DNA of 64,000 nt from the IMG/VR virus record IMGVR_UViG_3300040801_002290, positions 1 through 64,000 of that record, one strand, 5' to 3'. This document shows positions 1 to 6,909 of the stretch, in pieces; the stretch's first letter is position 1; every line of letters begins with the position of its first letter. Origin of the DNA: a virus. The notes under the pieces are model-generated. The model saw only the letters and a program-made list of their open reading frames with translations, was not told the DNA's origin and made no database searches. The position numbers and the translations under genes are program-made.

Positions 1-6
1 AAGTTT

Positions 7-168
7 TTAGAGGGCGAAAGTCTAGACTTAAACTTTCTTTTCGTCGGGCTACTAAAAACAAACATCTTGCTAAACTAAACTTGCTTACTTACAAACGGAC
101 TTGCTTACTTACGTGCTTGTATCGTATTTCTGTAAAGTCGTGCTTTCCATTTGTCTTTCGCCCTCTAA
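7..168 (-). ncRNA. Candidate structured RNA or long-range inverted repeat
   Basis: Positions 7-20 and 155-168 are perfect 14-nt inverted copies (TTAGAGGGCGAAAG and its complement), able to close a stem around about 130 nt. No supported ORF lies inside. It sits downstream of the minus-strand tRNA-Tyr gene, so it may be the trailer of that transcript or a separate RNA. It could equally be an incidental repeat; I see no family signature. Confidence 0.25.
79..112. repeat. 14-nt direct repeat, 20-nt period
   Basis: ACTTGCTTACTTAC occurs at 79-92 and again at 99-112, inside the loop of the inverted repeat at 7-168. Its function is unknown. Confidence 0.7.
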
Positions 169-222
169 GACGAAGCGTGTATCGTACGCCAACGGAGCCT
201 TTTTACTCGTTGCTCAGGAGTC

Positions 223-309
223 TGGTGCCAGGTTAGGGATTCGAACCCTATATCCCGTAAGGGAACGGTTTTACAGACCGTCGTGCCACTCCAACTGCAC
301 CGCCCTGAC
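223..309 (-). tRNA. tRNA-Tyr (GUA)
   Basis: The minus strand folds as a class II tRNA with a long variable arm. The anticodon loop CTGTAAA gives GTA, the T-arm is canonical and CCA is encoded at 223-225. The acceptor has one G-A mismatch at its base. It is the most 3' tRNA of the array in this window. Confidence 0.95.
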
Positions 310-375
310 ATAAAGTGAGCCTTTTTAGAACATGCTCAGGTTTCCTTACCATGGAATGTTTGCTCGCCTTTCGGC

Positions 376-451
376 TGGTACGCCCACTAGGATTCGAACC
401 TAGAACCGCCAAGATATAAGCTTGATGCTCTGACCGTTGAGCTATGGGCGC
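376..451 (-). tRNA. tRNA-Ile (UAU)
   Basis: A full cloverleaf on the minus strand with anticodon loop CTTATAT (TAT), 7-bp acceptor and encoded CCA. It reads AUA, which bacteria usually read with a lysidine-modified CAU tRNA, so a genomic UAU anticodon avoids the need for TilS. Confidence 0.93.
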
Positions 452-584
452 TCATTTAGCGTGAGTAGGGTCGGCGTGTACCGGACGCCGCGTTTTACTT
501 CTAACCTTTTGGTTCTTCACACTACCCTTACGTAATGTGTTCCCCTACTCCTGATTACCGACCGCTCTTCGTCGGATTGAGTAC

Positions 585-616
585 AGTATAGCCTACGAGA
601 CTATGAGAGTTATGAG
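585..616 (-). promoter_or_regulatory. CTCAT-class promoter for the tRNA-Ile/Tyr end
   Basis: The minus strand reads CTCATAACTCTCAT, 12 nt, then TATACT. The leader to tRNA-Ile is about 130 nt without an ORF. See the consensus finding for this promoter class. Confidence 0.75.
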
Positions 617-634
617 AGGCTTTCTGTAATACAC

Positions 635-663
635 ATAATACACTATTATTTACTGGGTGTCAA
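635..663 (-). promoter_or_regulatory. Sigma-70-like promoter upstream of tRNA-Ile/Tyr
   Basis: TTGACA (658-663), a 17-nt spacer and TATTAT (635-640) on the minus strand. It lies upstream of the CTCAT promoter at 585-616,, so the tRNA end of the cluster has two stacked promoters. Confidence 0.8.
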
Positions 664-679
664 GTATATTCGTTTCCAA

Positions 680-1171
680 CTAAATCCTCCCAGTTGTGAC
701 TAGGTTATTTACAACGGTGATAACACCAGTGTCGTCTTCGTCATCACCTTCCCAAGTTACCGACCCACTAAGAGTATACCCCCACGGAATGAGAAAGTGA
801 TGAATGATGTAATTAAGCCATTCTACGTATTCGTAAAACTTCTCTCCACCATCCCACTCAATATACTTACCGTCAAGACTGGGAATCCATTGACACCACA
901 GACCGGGTTGAGAGGGGGGAGGGTCATTGTATTCAATAATACTTGGGTCATGGTCTTGACCCCGAAAACCCAGACCACCAACGAAATACTCCCCAAACCT
1001 ACCTACAGGAAGGCCGACAACGTGTCGAACGTCGTCTTCAAGCAGCCTAGCCTTATTCTCGTCCCGCTTCATGCGGCGGGTTTCAGAAAACTGGGTCAGG
1101 TAATGAGAATGCTCAGCGGTAAGTGGACGGTTAAGTTCAAATTGTCCGTAAAATTCAGTGCTATATCCCAC
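680..1171 (-). CDS. Conserved phage hypothetical protein
   Basis: This 163-residue protein begins with GTG at 1169-1171, preceded by GAGGAG at a suitable distance. It is rich in Trp, Tyr and Gly, with a phrase around GLWCQWIPS and an acidic C-terminal part (WEGDDEDD). It has no signal peptide or membrane segment. It resembles a widespread phage hypothetical family, but I cannot name a function. It overlaps the upstream 56-residue gene by 11 nt, so the two are probably translationally coupled. Confidence 0.85.
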   Translation of the reverse strand: MGYSTEFYGQFELNRPLTAEHSHYLTQFSETRRMKRDENKARLLEDDVRHVVGLPVGRFGEYFVGGLGFRGQDHDPSIIEYNDPPPSQPGLWCQWIPSLDGKYIEWDGGEKFYEYVEWLNYIIHHFLIPWGYTLSGSVTWEGDDEDDTGVITVVNNLVTTGRI

Positions 1172-1331
1172 TTTTAATCAACTCCTCAATAACATCAATA
1201 AGACCTTCAAGCGCATGTAATGGGCTACAGTCTAGCCAGGAAAGGTATTTATAATCCTCGGAATTAGTGACGATAGCGACCCACTCTTTATCTTCCGGGC
1301 TATAGAAAACCTTAAACTCAAGACCCCTCAT
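1161..1331 (-). CDS. Small hypothetical protein, 56 residues
   Basis: ATG at 1329-1331 opens a 57-codon frame ending in TAG at 1161-1163. The protein starts MRGLEFKVFYSPEDKEW and ends with an amphipathic helix (LIDVIEELIKSGI). A short beta-strand region followed by a helix loosely recalls HicB-like folds, but this is weak. It fills the gap between its neighbours exactly and overlaps both, which supports it as a real gene. Confidence 0.8.
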   Translation of the reverse strand: MRGLEFKVFYSPEDKEWVAIVTNSEDYKYLSWLDCSPLHALEGLIDVIEELIKSGI

Positions 1332-1544
1332 TTATAGCCTTCCGACTGCCATCTCTCCTAGGGCATGGGCGAAGTCCCTAAAATCTCTGCCTGATAGAGT
1401 GATAACACATGCTGGATTGAACGGGTCAAAAAATTCTACCTTCTCAGGTCTACCTTCTCTATCAAACCCGCGAACACGAATCACAAGAACAGGCTTGTCA
1501 GGAAAGTCCTTGTTGACAATAACAACCTCACTGGCCCTGTGCAT
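1332..1544 (-). CDS. Small hypothetical protein, 70 residues
   Basis: The start at 1542-1544 (MHRASEVVIVNKDF) is chosen because AAGGAG lies seven bases upstream; a longer frame to 1577 lacks this. The sequence alternates beta-like segments with charged turns and has no recognised domain. It overlaps the upstream gene's stop and ends immediately before the ATG of the 56-residue gene, so it is part of a tight operon. Confidence 0.8.
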   Translation of the reverse strand: MHRASEVVIVNKDFPDKPVLVIRVRGFDREGRPEKVEFFDPFNPACVITLSGRDFRDFAHALGEMAVGRL

Positions 1545-1764
1545 TAGCCTTCTCCTTTTTGTGGGCCACGAATTCATTCACGGCCTGAGCAAAAAGCTCA
1601 AACATGTCATCCCCGATGGTAACAAAGGAAACCTTTTTCGTTTCACTATCCCAGTAGGAAATCTCCATCATACTTAGGGAATCCACGTCGTCAGCTACCT
1701 GAATGAAAAATCCAAGGTTATCATCCCAGATTCGATAAACACGCTCAAGTGACACTTTGCCCAT
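1528..1764 (-). CDS. Small hypothetical protein, 78 residues
   Basis: The start at 1762-1764 (MGKVSLERVYRIWDDN) is preceded by GGAGGAACAATA, a strong ribosome binding site. Residues look like a small beta-sheet protein with a C-terminal helix. No family is recognised. Its start overlaps the stop of the upstream gene. Confidence 0.8.
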   Translation of the reverse strand: MGKVSLERVYRIWDDNLGFFIQVADDVDSLSMMEISYWDSETKKVSFVTIGDDMFELFAQAVNEFVAHKKEKANAQGQ

Positions 1765-2045
1765 TATTGTTCCTCCGTAAGAAGCTGGTAAAACCACTCT
1801 GGAATTCCCTTGTAATCATAGTAAGGAATATCCTCGTACTGATGAACGGTGCTGGTTCCTGCGTAGGTATAGCTTGAGAAACGGACCACCTGAGAACCAA
1901 CGTGAAAACCTTCGTCTGGCTCTTCAAAGGAGATACGCAAATCCCTACCACCTACTACCTGACCATAGTCTTCATCCAACCAGTAGATTTTCTCCGGGTT
2001 TGGAAACTCAGACAGGATTTTTGAAATAAGCATCGTGGTGTTCAT
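1764..2045 (-). CDS. Hypothetical protein, probably leaderless
   Basis: The frame encodes about 93 residues (MNTTMLISKIL... to LLTEEQ), acidic and aromatic-rich. The -10 box TAGTAT of a CTCAT promoter (2052-2057) ends 6 nt before ATG 2043-2045, so transcription should begin at or next to the start codon. No Shine-Dalgarno is present. A second ATG at 2031-2033 is possible. No function is recognised. Confidence 0.7.
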   Translation of the reverse strand: MNTTMLISKILSEFPNPEKIYWLDEDYGQVVGGRDLRISFEEPDEGFHVGSQVVRFSSYTYAGTSTVHQYEDIPYYDYKGIPEWFYQLLTEEQ

Positions 2046-2051
2046 AAGCAC

Positions 2052-2083
2052 ATACTACAGGAGCAGTTAGTGAGAAGTGTGAG
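2052..2083 (-). promoter_or_regulatory. CTCAT-class promoter
   Basis: The minus strand reads CTCACACTTCTCAC, 12 nt, TAGTAT. It begins directly after the TAA stop of the upstream gene (2084-2086) and yields a leaderless mRNA for the gene ending at 1764. Confidence 0.75.
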
Positions 2084-2377
2084 TTACTCCTGGTCAACTA
2101 TAGGAGCAACAACGATTCTCTTATCGGGACCAATAAATACTCCCGTCTCACCTAAATCTATGAAAACAGGTAGGGGCTGTTTTATAGCGGCTAAAAGGTC
2201 TTCTTCGCAACCCTTAAGTCCTTCTAGAGAGGCGTGTAAGTTACTCTTAGCCCGGTAATATTCTTTGACTACTTCTGAGTTTCGATATTCCTGCTCAGCT
2301 TTCCAATACTTTTCCTCTACCTCTTCGTGATTCTTATGGTAGATAGCGTAATCTTCTGCCAATCTAGCGAGATTCAT
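2084..2377 (-). CDS. Coiled-coil hypothetical protein
   Basis: The frame encodes about 97 residues, with a long Glu/Lys/Tyr-rich helical N-terminal half (HEEVEEKYWKAEQEY) and a short beta-like C-terminus (VFIGPDKRIVVAPIV). GAGG lies just upstream of two consecutive ATGs (2380 and 2377); the second has better spacing. The N-terminus overlaps the upstream 48-residue gene. No family is recognised. Confidence 0.75.
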   Translation of the reverse strand: MNLARLAEDYAIYHKNHEEVEEKYWKAEQEYRNSEVVKEYYRAKSNLHASLEGLKGCEEDLLAAIKQPLPVFIDLGETGVFIGPDKRIVVAPIVDQE

Positions 2378-2510
2378 CATATACCTCACATTCGTGTTCT
2401 ATATACTCCCCGTTAATAAAGGTGAGACACCTTGGTGGAGTAGAGCTAAATCGGGGTTGTTCAAAAAGCCCGTCAATAGTGATTAGAAGTAGTATCAAAA
2501 AGATAATCAT
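2364..2510 (-). CDS. Small membrane-anchored protein, 48 residues
   Basis: ATG at 2508-2510 overlaps the TGA of the upstream gene (ATGA junction). The first 12 residues (MIIFLILLLITI) form a hydrophobic segment, followed by a polar tail ending near EHECEVYDESR. It is probably a single-pass membrane or exported peptide of unknown role. Confidence 0.75.
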   Translation of the reverse strand: MIIFLILLLITIDGLFEQPRFSSTPPRCLTFINGEYIEHECEVYDESR

Positions 2511-2788
2511 AGATAACCAGCTAACTCAGCTTCTCTAACGGCCTTCAAAACTTCTTGAGTACTGGTATAGACTCCCCGCTTCTCCCCGTCTACATAAACA
2601 TCGTAAACATCATCAAACGGGTCGTGACGAGAGCGGTACCTTACTTCAACCCCTAAACGGTGCAAATAGTCCTTCTCTACCTTAGAAACATGCTGCTCGG
2701 CAGAACTAAAAAGAGCTTTTGCTCTTTTATACTCAGAGTACAATTCATCTTTTCTCTCTCTAGCTCTCTTAACGTCTTCCCAAGTCAT
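2507..2788 (-). CDS. Hypothetical protein, helical N-terminus
   Basis: It has 93 residues starting MTWEDVKRARERKDEL, with a ribosome binding site AAGG a few bases upstream. The first half is a charged helix; the second half contains YDVYVDGEKRGVYTS, typical of a small beta-hairpin. No known domain is recognised. It overlaps the upstream 59-residue gene by 20 nt. Confidence 0.8.
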   Translation of the reverse strand: MTWEDVKRARERKDELYSEYKRAKALFSSAEQHVSKVEKDYLHRLGVEVRYRSRHDPFDDVYDVYVDGEKRGVYTSTQEVLKAVREAELAGYL

Positions 2789-2948
2789 TTTCAGCCTTTC
2801 TTAAGTCTTCCATGACTTTTCTCCAATCATCAGCAATTGCCTCTTTATCTCTCTCAAACCCACCGTCATAGTACCTAGAGAATTTTCTGGGCCGGGGAAA
2901 AAGAGTTATATAGGACATGCCACGAAGAAAAGACTTTAACCAGTTCAT
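2769..2948 (-). CDS. Small basic hypothetical protein, 59 residues
   Basis: ATG at 2946-2948, preceded by CAGGAGAGCAT, opens MNWLKSFLRGMSYITLF and ends at TAA 2769-2771. The N-terminus is amphipathic and the C-terminus is a charged helix. It is the first gene after the CTCAT promoter at 2965-2996. Confidence 0.8.
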   Translation of the reverse strand: MNWLKSFLRGMSYITLFPRPRKFSRYYDGGFERDKEAIADDWRKVMEDLRKAENDLGRR

Positions 2949-2964
2949 ATGCTCTCCTGTTACA

Positions 2965-2996
2965 ACTCTATCATTGATTATTATGAGACAAATGAG
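2965..2996 (-). promoter_or_regulatory. CTCAT-class promoter
   Basis: The minus strand reads CTCATTTGTCTCAT, 12 nt, TAGAGT. It lies directly downstream of the GC-rich hairpin that ends the permease gene. Confidence 0.75.
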
Positions 2997-2999
2997 AGG

Positions 3000-3020
3000 C
3001 CCCCGGTCAATAGCCGGGGG
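3000..3020 (-). terminator. Hairpin after permease gene
   Basis: CCCCCGG and its complement form a 7-bp stem with a 7-nt loop just after the permease stop. No strong T-run follows; the downstream bases are the CTCAT promoter. Confidence 0.55.
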
Positions 3021-3042
3021 GTCACTCTATAAAAAGTAGAAC

Positions 3043-4245
3043 CTATTGTTTGTTGGGCAATAACCAGTTAAGCAAAACGCCCGCAATACCAGCTAGACCA
3101 ATGCCAGCTAGAGAGAAGTCACCGATGTTTAGAGCCATGCCACCAACCCCGAACACGAGAATCACGGCTACGATGATTAGATTTCTATTATTCGAAAAGT
3201 CTACCTGAGCTTTAACCAAAGTGCTAATTCCAACTACAATAATTGAGCCGAATAGAACTACGAGAATTCCACCCATAACTGGTACTGGAATCGTTGCCAG
3301 AATAGCTCCCAGCTTGCCTACGAAGGCTAGCACAATAGCCAGCACCGCTGCTACTACCATGATGATAGGACTAAATGCCTTGGTTAATGTAACGGCTCCT
3401 GTGACCTCAGAATACGTGGTGTTTGGTGGCCCGCCAAAAAATGCTGCTAGTACAGTAGCAAGACCGTCGCCTAGAAGGGTGCGATGCAACCCTGGCTTTT
3501 CCAGATAATCCTCGCCAGTCACACCGCGAATTGCGATAATGTCTCCAACATGTTCAATCGCCGGGGCAATCGCCACAGGCACGATAAACAGGATAGCTGC
3601 TAAAGAGAATACGGGGAAAACGAATTCAGGTGTTGCAAACCAAGCAGCCTGAGCTACAGGAGTGAAATCCACCATTCCCAATAAAAGGGCAACAACATAC
3701 CCGGCTGAAATACCTACCATGATTGGGATTAGTTTGAAGATACCCTTTGCTAATAGGGCAGTGGCAATGGTAGCTGCCAAAGAGACTGCGGCTACAAGAA
3801 TAAACGTCCAACTATAGTCCCCTACTGCTGTACCAGTCGCCATGCTGACGGCAGTGGGAGCCAGATAAAGGCCGATAGCCATAATAACGGGACCAGTTAC
3901 AATGGGTGGAAGAATTCTATGAACAGCCTCTACTCCCTTAGATTTTGCTAAGGCCGCTAAAAGAACATAAACCACACCCGCCGCCATCAAGCCTGAAAGC
4001 GTGGCGGGCAAGCCGAATAGTGCTATACCACCAATAATTGCCGGTATGAAAGCAAAAGACGAGGCTAGAAAAACCGGCACTCTAAAACCAGTAATTATGT
4101 GAAAAAGTAAGGTACCAGCGCCAGCAGTGAATAGGGCCACATTTGGGTCTAATCCTGTCAGCAGTGGTACCAAAACTAAAGCGCCAAATGCAACAAACAG
4201 CATCTGAGCGCCTAATACGAAAGTTCTCGGGCTTAAATCATTCAT
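3043..4245 (-). CDS. Uracil/xanthine (NCS2) permease
   Basis: This 400-residue protein is almost entirely transmembrane helices, as expected for the nucleobase:cation symporter-2 family (UraA/PbuX type, usually 400-450 residues and 14 helices). Diagnostic features include the N-terminal VAFGALVLVPLLTG region and GGPPNTTYSEVTGAVTLTK, matching the substrate-site segment of UraA-like transporters. It would import uracil or a purine base across the inner membrane and feed nucleotide synthesis; the window also encodes ThyX, a ribonucleotide reductase and an IMPDH-like enzyme. It is followed by a GC-rich hairpin. A transporter is rare phage cargo; the substrate cannot be fixed from sequence alone. 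Confidence 0.9.
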   Translation of the reverse strand: MNDLSPRTFVLGAQMLFVAFGALVLVPLLTGLDPNVALFTAGAGTLLFHIITGFRVPVFLASSFAFIPAIIGGIALFGLPATLSGLMAAGVVYVLLAALAKSKGVEAVHRILPPIVTGPVIMAIGLYLAPTAVSMATGTAVGDYSWTFILVAAVSLAATIATALLAKGIFKLIPIMVGISAGYVVALLLGMVDFTPVAQAAWFATPEFVFPVFSLAAILFIVPVAIAPAIEHVGDIIAIRGVTGEDYLEKPGLHRTLLGDGLATVLAAFFGGPPNTTYSEVTGAVTLTKAFSPIIMVVAAVLAIVLAFVGKLGAILATIPVPVMGGILVVLFGSIIVVGISTLVKAQVDFSNNRNLIIVAVILVFGVGGMALNIGDFSLAGIGLAGIAGVLLNWLLPNKQ

Positions 4246-4297
4246 GTGATTCTCCTTTTACCCAAAGTCTAATCATATCACTAGAACTTTGACACAA

Positions 4298-4498
4298 TCA
4301 AAACGTGGATGCTCTATTGTGTGCTTTCCAATAACCAGCGGCCCACGCCTCGTGCAACTCTGTATTTCCGCGTCCCATAGTCAGATATGGGTTTACGGTT
4401 GGCAACAAACCGCGACGATAGGCATTGGCACCGGCTTCCCAGGCTAGGCCGAATTCCTGAAACCCAGGGGTAGTATTTAGGGGCATAGGCTTACTCAT
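4298..4498 (-). CDS. Rmf/CrpP-like small protein
   Basis: It has 66 residues with the pattern AWEAGANAYRRG, then NPY, then HEAWAAGYWKAHN. This spacing of a Gly-rich helix, an NPY turn and a Trp-Gly helix resembles the ribosome modulation factor/CrpP fold. RMF dimerises ribosomes in enterobacteria. Whether this protein touches ribosomes is inference. It overlaps the upstream gene at an ATGA-type junction. Confidence 0.65.
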   Translation of the reverse strand: MSKPMPLNTTPGFQEFGLAWEAGANAYRRGLLPTVNPYLTMGRGNTELHEAWAAGYWKAHNRASTF

Positions 4499-4838
4499 CG
4501 TAATCCTCTACTAAAACCAAATCAGTGTCATAATCATCAGGAATCCCAGTTTCCCAGTCCCTATAGGCAGTAGTTACAGCCTCGTAAACTTTTCCGACTA
4601 TAAGACCTTCTTCTGGCAAATGAATCGGGGCTTCGATACCATACTCAGCTAGGTCATCGAAAATTGGGTCCCACTCTGGCAGAGGAGTAATCCTTTCAAG
4701 AGTAATACCGGTAACAAAATCAATACCATCCCCAATACCCCACCACCCTTTACACTCAACGGCTCTATATAGGTGACGAGATTTGGGTCTGAGTTCCCTC
4801 TCTGCTTGAAAGATGCTCTCTATGGAAACAAATGACAT
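4491..4838 (-). CDS. Hypothetical acidic protein
   Basis: It has 115 residues, start ATG 4836-4838 with AAGGAGATAAC upstream. It contains a Trp/Gly-rich turn (GWWGIGDGIDF) and a very acidic C-terminus (LVLVEDYDE). No recognised domain. It is the first gene after a CTCAT promoter. Confidence 0.8.
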   Translation of the reverse strand: MSFVSIESIFQAERELRPKSRHLYRAVECKGWWGIGDGIDFVTGITLERITPLPEWDPIFDDLAEYGIEAPIHLPEEGLIVGKVYEAVTTAYRDWETGIPDDYDTDLVLVEDYDE

Positions 4839-4857
4839 GTTATCTCCTTATAGGCAC

Positions 4858-4889
4858 AGTCTACACTAACTAACCATGAGAACAATGAG
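4858..4889 (-). promoter_or_regulatory. CTCAT-class promoter
   Basis: The minus strand reads CTCATTGTTCTCAT, 12 nt, TAGACT, followed by a short leader with a Shine-Dalgarno for the gene starting at 4838. Confidence 0.8.
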
Positions 4890-4983
4890 TGTATCAAACA
4901 CCGGCAAAAAACCGGCTTTGGACACATAAGTTTGAAAAGTATCAGATTTAGATACTCACACTACGCCTTTGACACTAAAGTTA

Positions 4984-5007
4984 AACCCCGGCTTTTACAC
5001 CGGGGTT
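4984..5007. terminator. Terminator at the end of the Phe/His/Pro tRNA block
   Basis: AACCCCGG and CCGGGGTT form an 8-bp stem with an 8-nt loop, 7 nt downstream of tRNA-Pro. T-rich bases lie on the plus side and TTTAACTTT on the minus side. Confidence 0.7.
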
Positions 5008-5013
5008 ATTGTT

Positions 5014-5091
5014 TGGTCGGGAATGCTGGATTCGAACCAGCGGCCCCTCGCTTCCAAAGCGAGTACTCTAGCCAGACTGAGCTAATTCCCG
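5014..5091 (-). tRNA. tRNA-Pro (UGG), copy 1
   Basis: The cloverleaf has anticodon stem CTCGC/GCGAG, loop TTTGGAA (TGG), a perfect acceptor and encoded CCA. Confidence 0.95.
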
Positions 5092-5094
5092 TTA

Positions 5095-5170
5095 TGGTCT
5101 GGGGTGTAGGAATCGAACCTACCTATATCCTGGCTCCAAACCAGGTGACACCCCTTGCGTCTGACCCCAG
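5095..5170 (-). tRNA. tRNA-Pro (UGG), divergent copy 2
   Basis: The loop TTTGGAG between CCTGG and CCAGG gives anticodon TGG; CCA is encoded. The body is unlike copy 1, with a 3-bp D-stem (GAC/GTC). The canonical T-loop TTCGATT fixes the minus strand. Confidence 0.85.
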
Positions 5171-5171
5171 A

Positions 5172-5247
5172 TGGTCGGAAGGACACGAGTCGAACGTGCG
5201 TCCCCAACGCCCCCAGCGTTGTGCTTTAGCCTCTAAGCTACCTTCCG
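5172..5247 (-). tRNA. tRNA-Pro (GGG)
   Basis: The stem CAACG/CGTTG encloses loop CTGGGGG (anticodon GGG). A 7-bp acceptor and encoded CCA are present. This is the third proline tRNA in a row. Confidence 0.93.
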
Positions 5248-5250
5248 TAA

Positions 5251-5328
5251 TGGGACCGAGTACGGGATTTGAACCCGTGATTACCAGATTCACAGTCTGG
5301 TGCCTTTGACCACTTGGCTAACTCGGAC
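5251..5328 (-). tRNA. tRNA-His (GUG)
   Basis: The loop CTGTGAA gives GTG. The extra 5' G opposite discriminator C73, the hallmark of tRNA-His, is encoded, as is CCA. Confidence 0.95.
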
Positions 5329-5331
5329 ATG

Positions 5332-5408
5332 TGGTGGAGCCTAATGGAATCGAACCATTACCTCAAGATTTTCAGTCTTGCGTGCAGCACCTTGCACACC
5401 CAGGCTCC
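5332..5408 (-). tRNA. tRNA-Phe (GAA)
   Basis: The loop CTGAAAA between CAAGA and TCTTG gives GAA; the acceptor is perfect and CCA is encoded. Confidence 0.95.
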
Positions 5409-5411
5409 ATA

Positions 5412-5597
5412 TTACTTAACTAAATCTATATACAAATCTCCAACAATGTTTTCAATTGGAATGATTAGAAACCCGTCGGAAAAATGAATTCTGATATAAG
5501 ACGGTTCCCAATCTATCGCAATAGCGTCTTTAAACCCGCTGTCAACTTTAGAACCGTCTGGCATACGCAAAGTGTACTCTGAGCTATAAGAAGCCAT
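5412..5597 (-). CDS. Small hypothetical protein, 61 residues
   Basis: It starts MASYSSEYTLRMPDGSKV with GAGG upstream. The predicted all-beta pattern (YIRIHFSDGFLIIPIENIVG) suggests a small barrel. Function is unknown. Its start codon overlaps the upstream membrane protein's stop, and it ends only a few bases before tRNA-Phe, so tRNAs and mRNA share a transcript. Confidence 0.8.
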   Translation of the reverse strand: MASYSSEYTLRMPDGSKVDSGFKDAIAIDWEPSYIRIHFSDGFLIIPIENIVGDLYIDLVK

Positions 5598-5878
5598 TAT
5601 TTCCTCATTCCAAATTTACGGCGGCGATTCATTCTATGAAGTTTCTCAAACCCGTCTAGAATCAAAGCCCCAACAAATGCAATTCCTACAACCGCTAAAG
5701 CAAACGCACCGAGGCCGAGAAAAACTCCCACGTAAATAATGAGTGGGGCAAAAAACGAGGCTACAATCCACCACCAAGAGATGTCGATAACTTCAACAAG
5801 CTTAAGCACAATAAGGACGATTGTCAAGACCCCGAAAACGGGGAAAGACGGCAGTTTGATATCAACCTCTCGGCTCAT
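5597..5878 (-). CDS. Small membrane protein, two or three helices
   Basis: It has 93 residues. Hydrophobic segments run from about residues 12 to 30, 35 to 57 and 60 to 75, and a basic tail (HRMNRRRKFGMRK) is probably cytoplasmic. A CTCAT promoter and GGGGAAAC ribosome binding site precede it. No known family; a holin-like or host-envelope role is possible but unsupported. Confidence 0.8.
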   Translation of the reverse strand: MSREVDIKLPSFPVFGVLTIVLIVLKLVEVIDISWWWIVASFFAPLIIYVGVFLGLGAFALAVVGIAFVGALILDGFEKLHRMNRRRKFGMRK

Positions 5879-5901
5879 GTGTTTCCCCTTTCACAAGTCT
5901 T

Positions 5902-5932
5902 AGCATAGCACAACTAGTATGAGAGTTATGAG
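5902..5932 (-). promoter_or_regulatory. CTCAT-class promoter
   Basis: The minus strand reads CTCATAACTCTCAT, 11 nt, TATGCT, upstream of the membrane protein gene at 5878. Confidence 0.75.
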
Positions 5933-6210
5933 TCGTTGTTTCCCGTAATGGTGAGGTTACTTGTCCAGGTGTACTGACTCGGGGAGCAGGGGCATCTACT
6001 AACGTGTGGAGCATTTACTCCCCCGCATTTAGGACAAACCCATCCGGTGGGTGCGGTAGACGGGTAATATGGAGCGGTTGGGTAATAAGGGTATGGGTAA
6101 TAGGGATTAATCCACCAGCCGTCATAATACCAGTTAGAATTCTGTGTGCCACTAGTTTGACTGTCCCAAGTCTTATAATATTGCTCTCCGGGCTCCAAGT
6201 TTATAAACAT
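5926..6210 (-). CDS. Tyr/Pro-rich protein with zinc ribbon
   Basis: It has 94 residues with a low-complexity Tyr-Pro segment (NPYYPYPYYPTAPYYP) followed by CPKCG...CPC, a likely zinc knuckle. The start at 6208-6210 follows GGGAGAAAGCC. No enzyme domain is seen. It could be a small virion or adaptor protein. Its last codons overlap the CTCAT promoter at 5902-5932. Confidence 0.75.
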   Translation of the reverse strand: MFINLEPGEQYYKTWDSQTSGTQNSNWYYDGWWINPYYPYPYYPTAPYYPSTAPTGWVCPKCGGVNAPHVSRCPCSPSQYTWTSNLTITGNNDS

Positions 6211-6382
6211 GGCTTTCTCCCAACTATAAAATAAAACTCCAGTCCAGGTCGCTCACTTTTACGATACATACTCTTGTCTTTTTGCAACACATATCTCAGG
6301 TTGCGGCAGAGTTGCCTACCAGTTATATACTGGATGCCTCGTACTACGTCTTAGTGACGAATGCCCTCGATGCTGGAGTTTT

Positions 6383-6456
6383 TGGCACGCCCACTAGGAA
6401 TCGAACCCAGGACTTCGGTTTTGGAGACCGACGTTTTCCCGCTAAACTATAGGCGT
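6383..6456 (-). tRNA. tRNA-Trp (CCA)
   Basis: The loop CTCCAAA between TCGGT and ACCGA gives anticodon CCA; the 3' CCA is encoded. The 172 nt between it and the next gene (6211-6382) contain a CCAGT/ACTGG hairpin but no supported gene. Confidence 0.94.
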
Positions 6457-6549
6457 ATGCGAAAAAGGCGGCTTCATGTTTCGTAAGCACTTTAAACGCG
6501 GAGGAATAGGTAGCTCTCCCTCACGTACCTTTTTCTTACTGCTACCACT

Positions 6550-6623
6550 TGGAGCGGAATAAGAGAATCGAACTCTTCTAATCGGTTTGGAAGACCGGAG
6601 CATTACCACTATGCTAATTCCGC
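6550..6623 (-). tRNA. tRNA-Gly (UCC)
   Basis: The loop CTTCCAA gives TCC; the anticodon stem has one outer mismatch; the acceptor GCGGAAT/ATTCCGC is perfect and CCA is encoded. Confidence 0.92.
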
Positions 6624-6633
6624 GTGTATGAGT

Positions 6634-6662
6634 AGTATAGCACTACCCAATTTGGTTGTCAA
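6634..6662 (-). promoter_or_regulatory. Consensus sigma-70 promoter
   Basis: TTGACA (6657-6662), 17 nt, TATACT (6634-6639) on the minus strand, placed between tRNA-Ser and tRNA-Gly and reading into tRNA-Gly and tRNA-Trp. Confidence 0.85.
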
Positions 6663-6676
6663 GGCTATTTATAATT

Positions 6677-6764
6677 TGGCGGAAGGTACAGGATTTGAAC
6701 CTGTGTGCCTTTTACAGCGCACCGCTTTCCAAGCGGGCCGATTTAACCACTCTCGCAACCTTCC
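6677..6764 (-). tRNA. tRNA-Ser (GGA)
   Basis: A class II tRNA with a long variable arm, loop TTGGAAA (GGA), acceptor GGAAGGT/ACCTTCC, G73 and encoded CCA. Confidence 0.93.
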
Positions 6765-6768
6765 AGGT

Positions 6769-6858
6769 TGGCGGTGGGGGTGGGATTCGAACCCACGGGG
6801 CTATGACACCCACAGTCTTAGCAGGACTGCGCTATAAACCTGACTCTGCCACCCCACC
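6769..6858 (-). tRNA. tRNA-Ser (GCU)
   Basis: A class II tRNA with loop CTGCTAA between CAGTC and GACTG (anticodon GCT), G73 and encoded CCA. Confidence 0.94.
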
Positions 6859-6909
6859 GTACTCTCGTGCATCATCCCTTTAAACGACACGGTTACCTCA
6901 TATGGACAC

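Noticed and set aside
101-313. Plus-strand 70-codon frame across tRNA-Tyr
   Set aside because: It runs through a certain tRNA gene and has no ribosome site. The same applies to other plus frames over tRNAs (for example 4932-5309 and 6628-6883).
770-800. CTCAT-like sequence near 788 with TATACT
   Set aside because: Spacing is 10 nt, the first half-site is weak and the site lies inside a conserved gene.
5095-5170. Reading this tRNA on the plus strand as tRNA-Trp (loop CTCCAAA)
   Set aside because: Only the minus strand has the TTCGATT T-loop and a CCA end, so it is tRNA-Pro(UGG).
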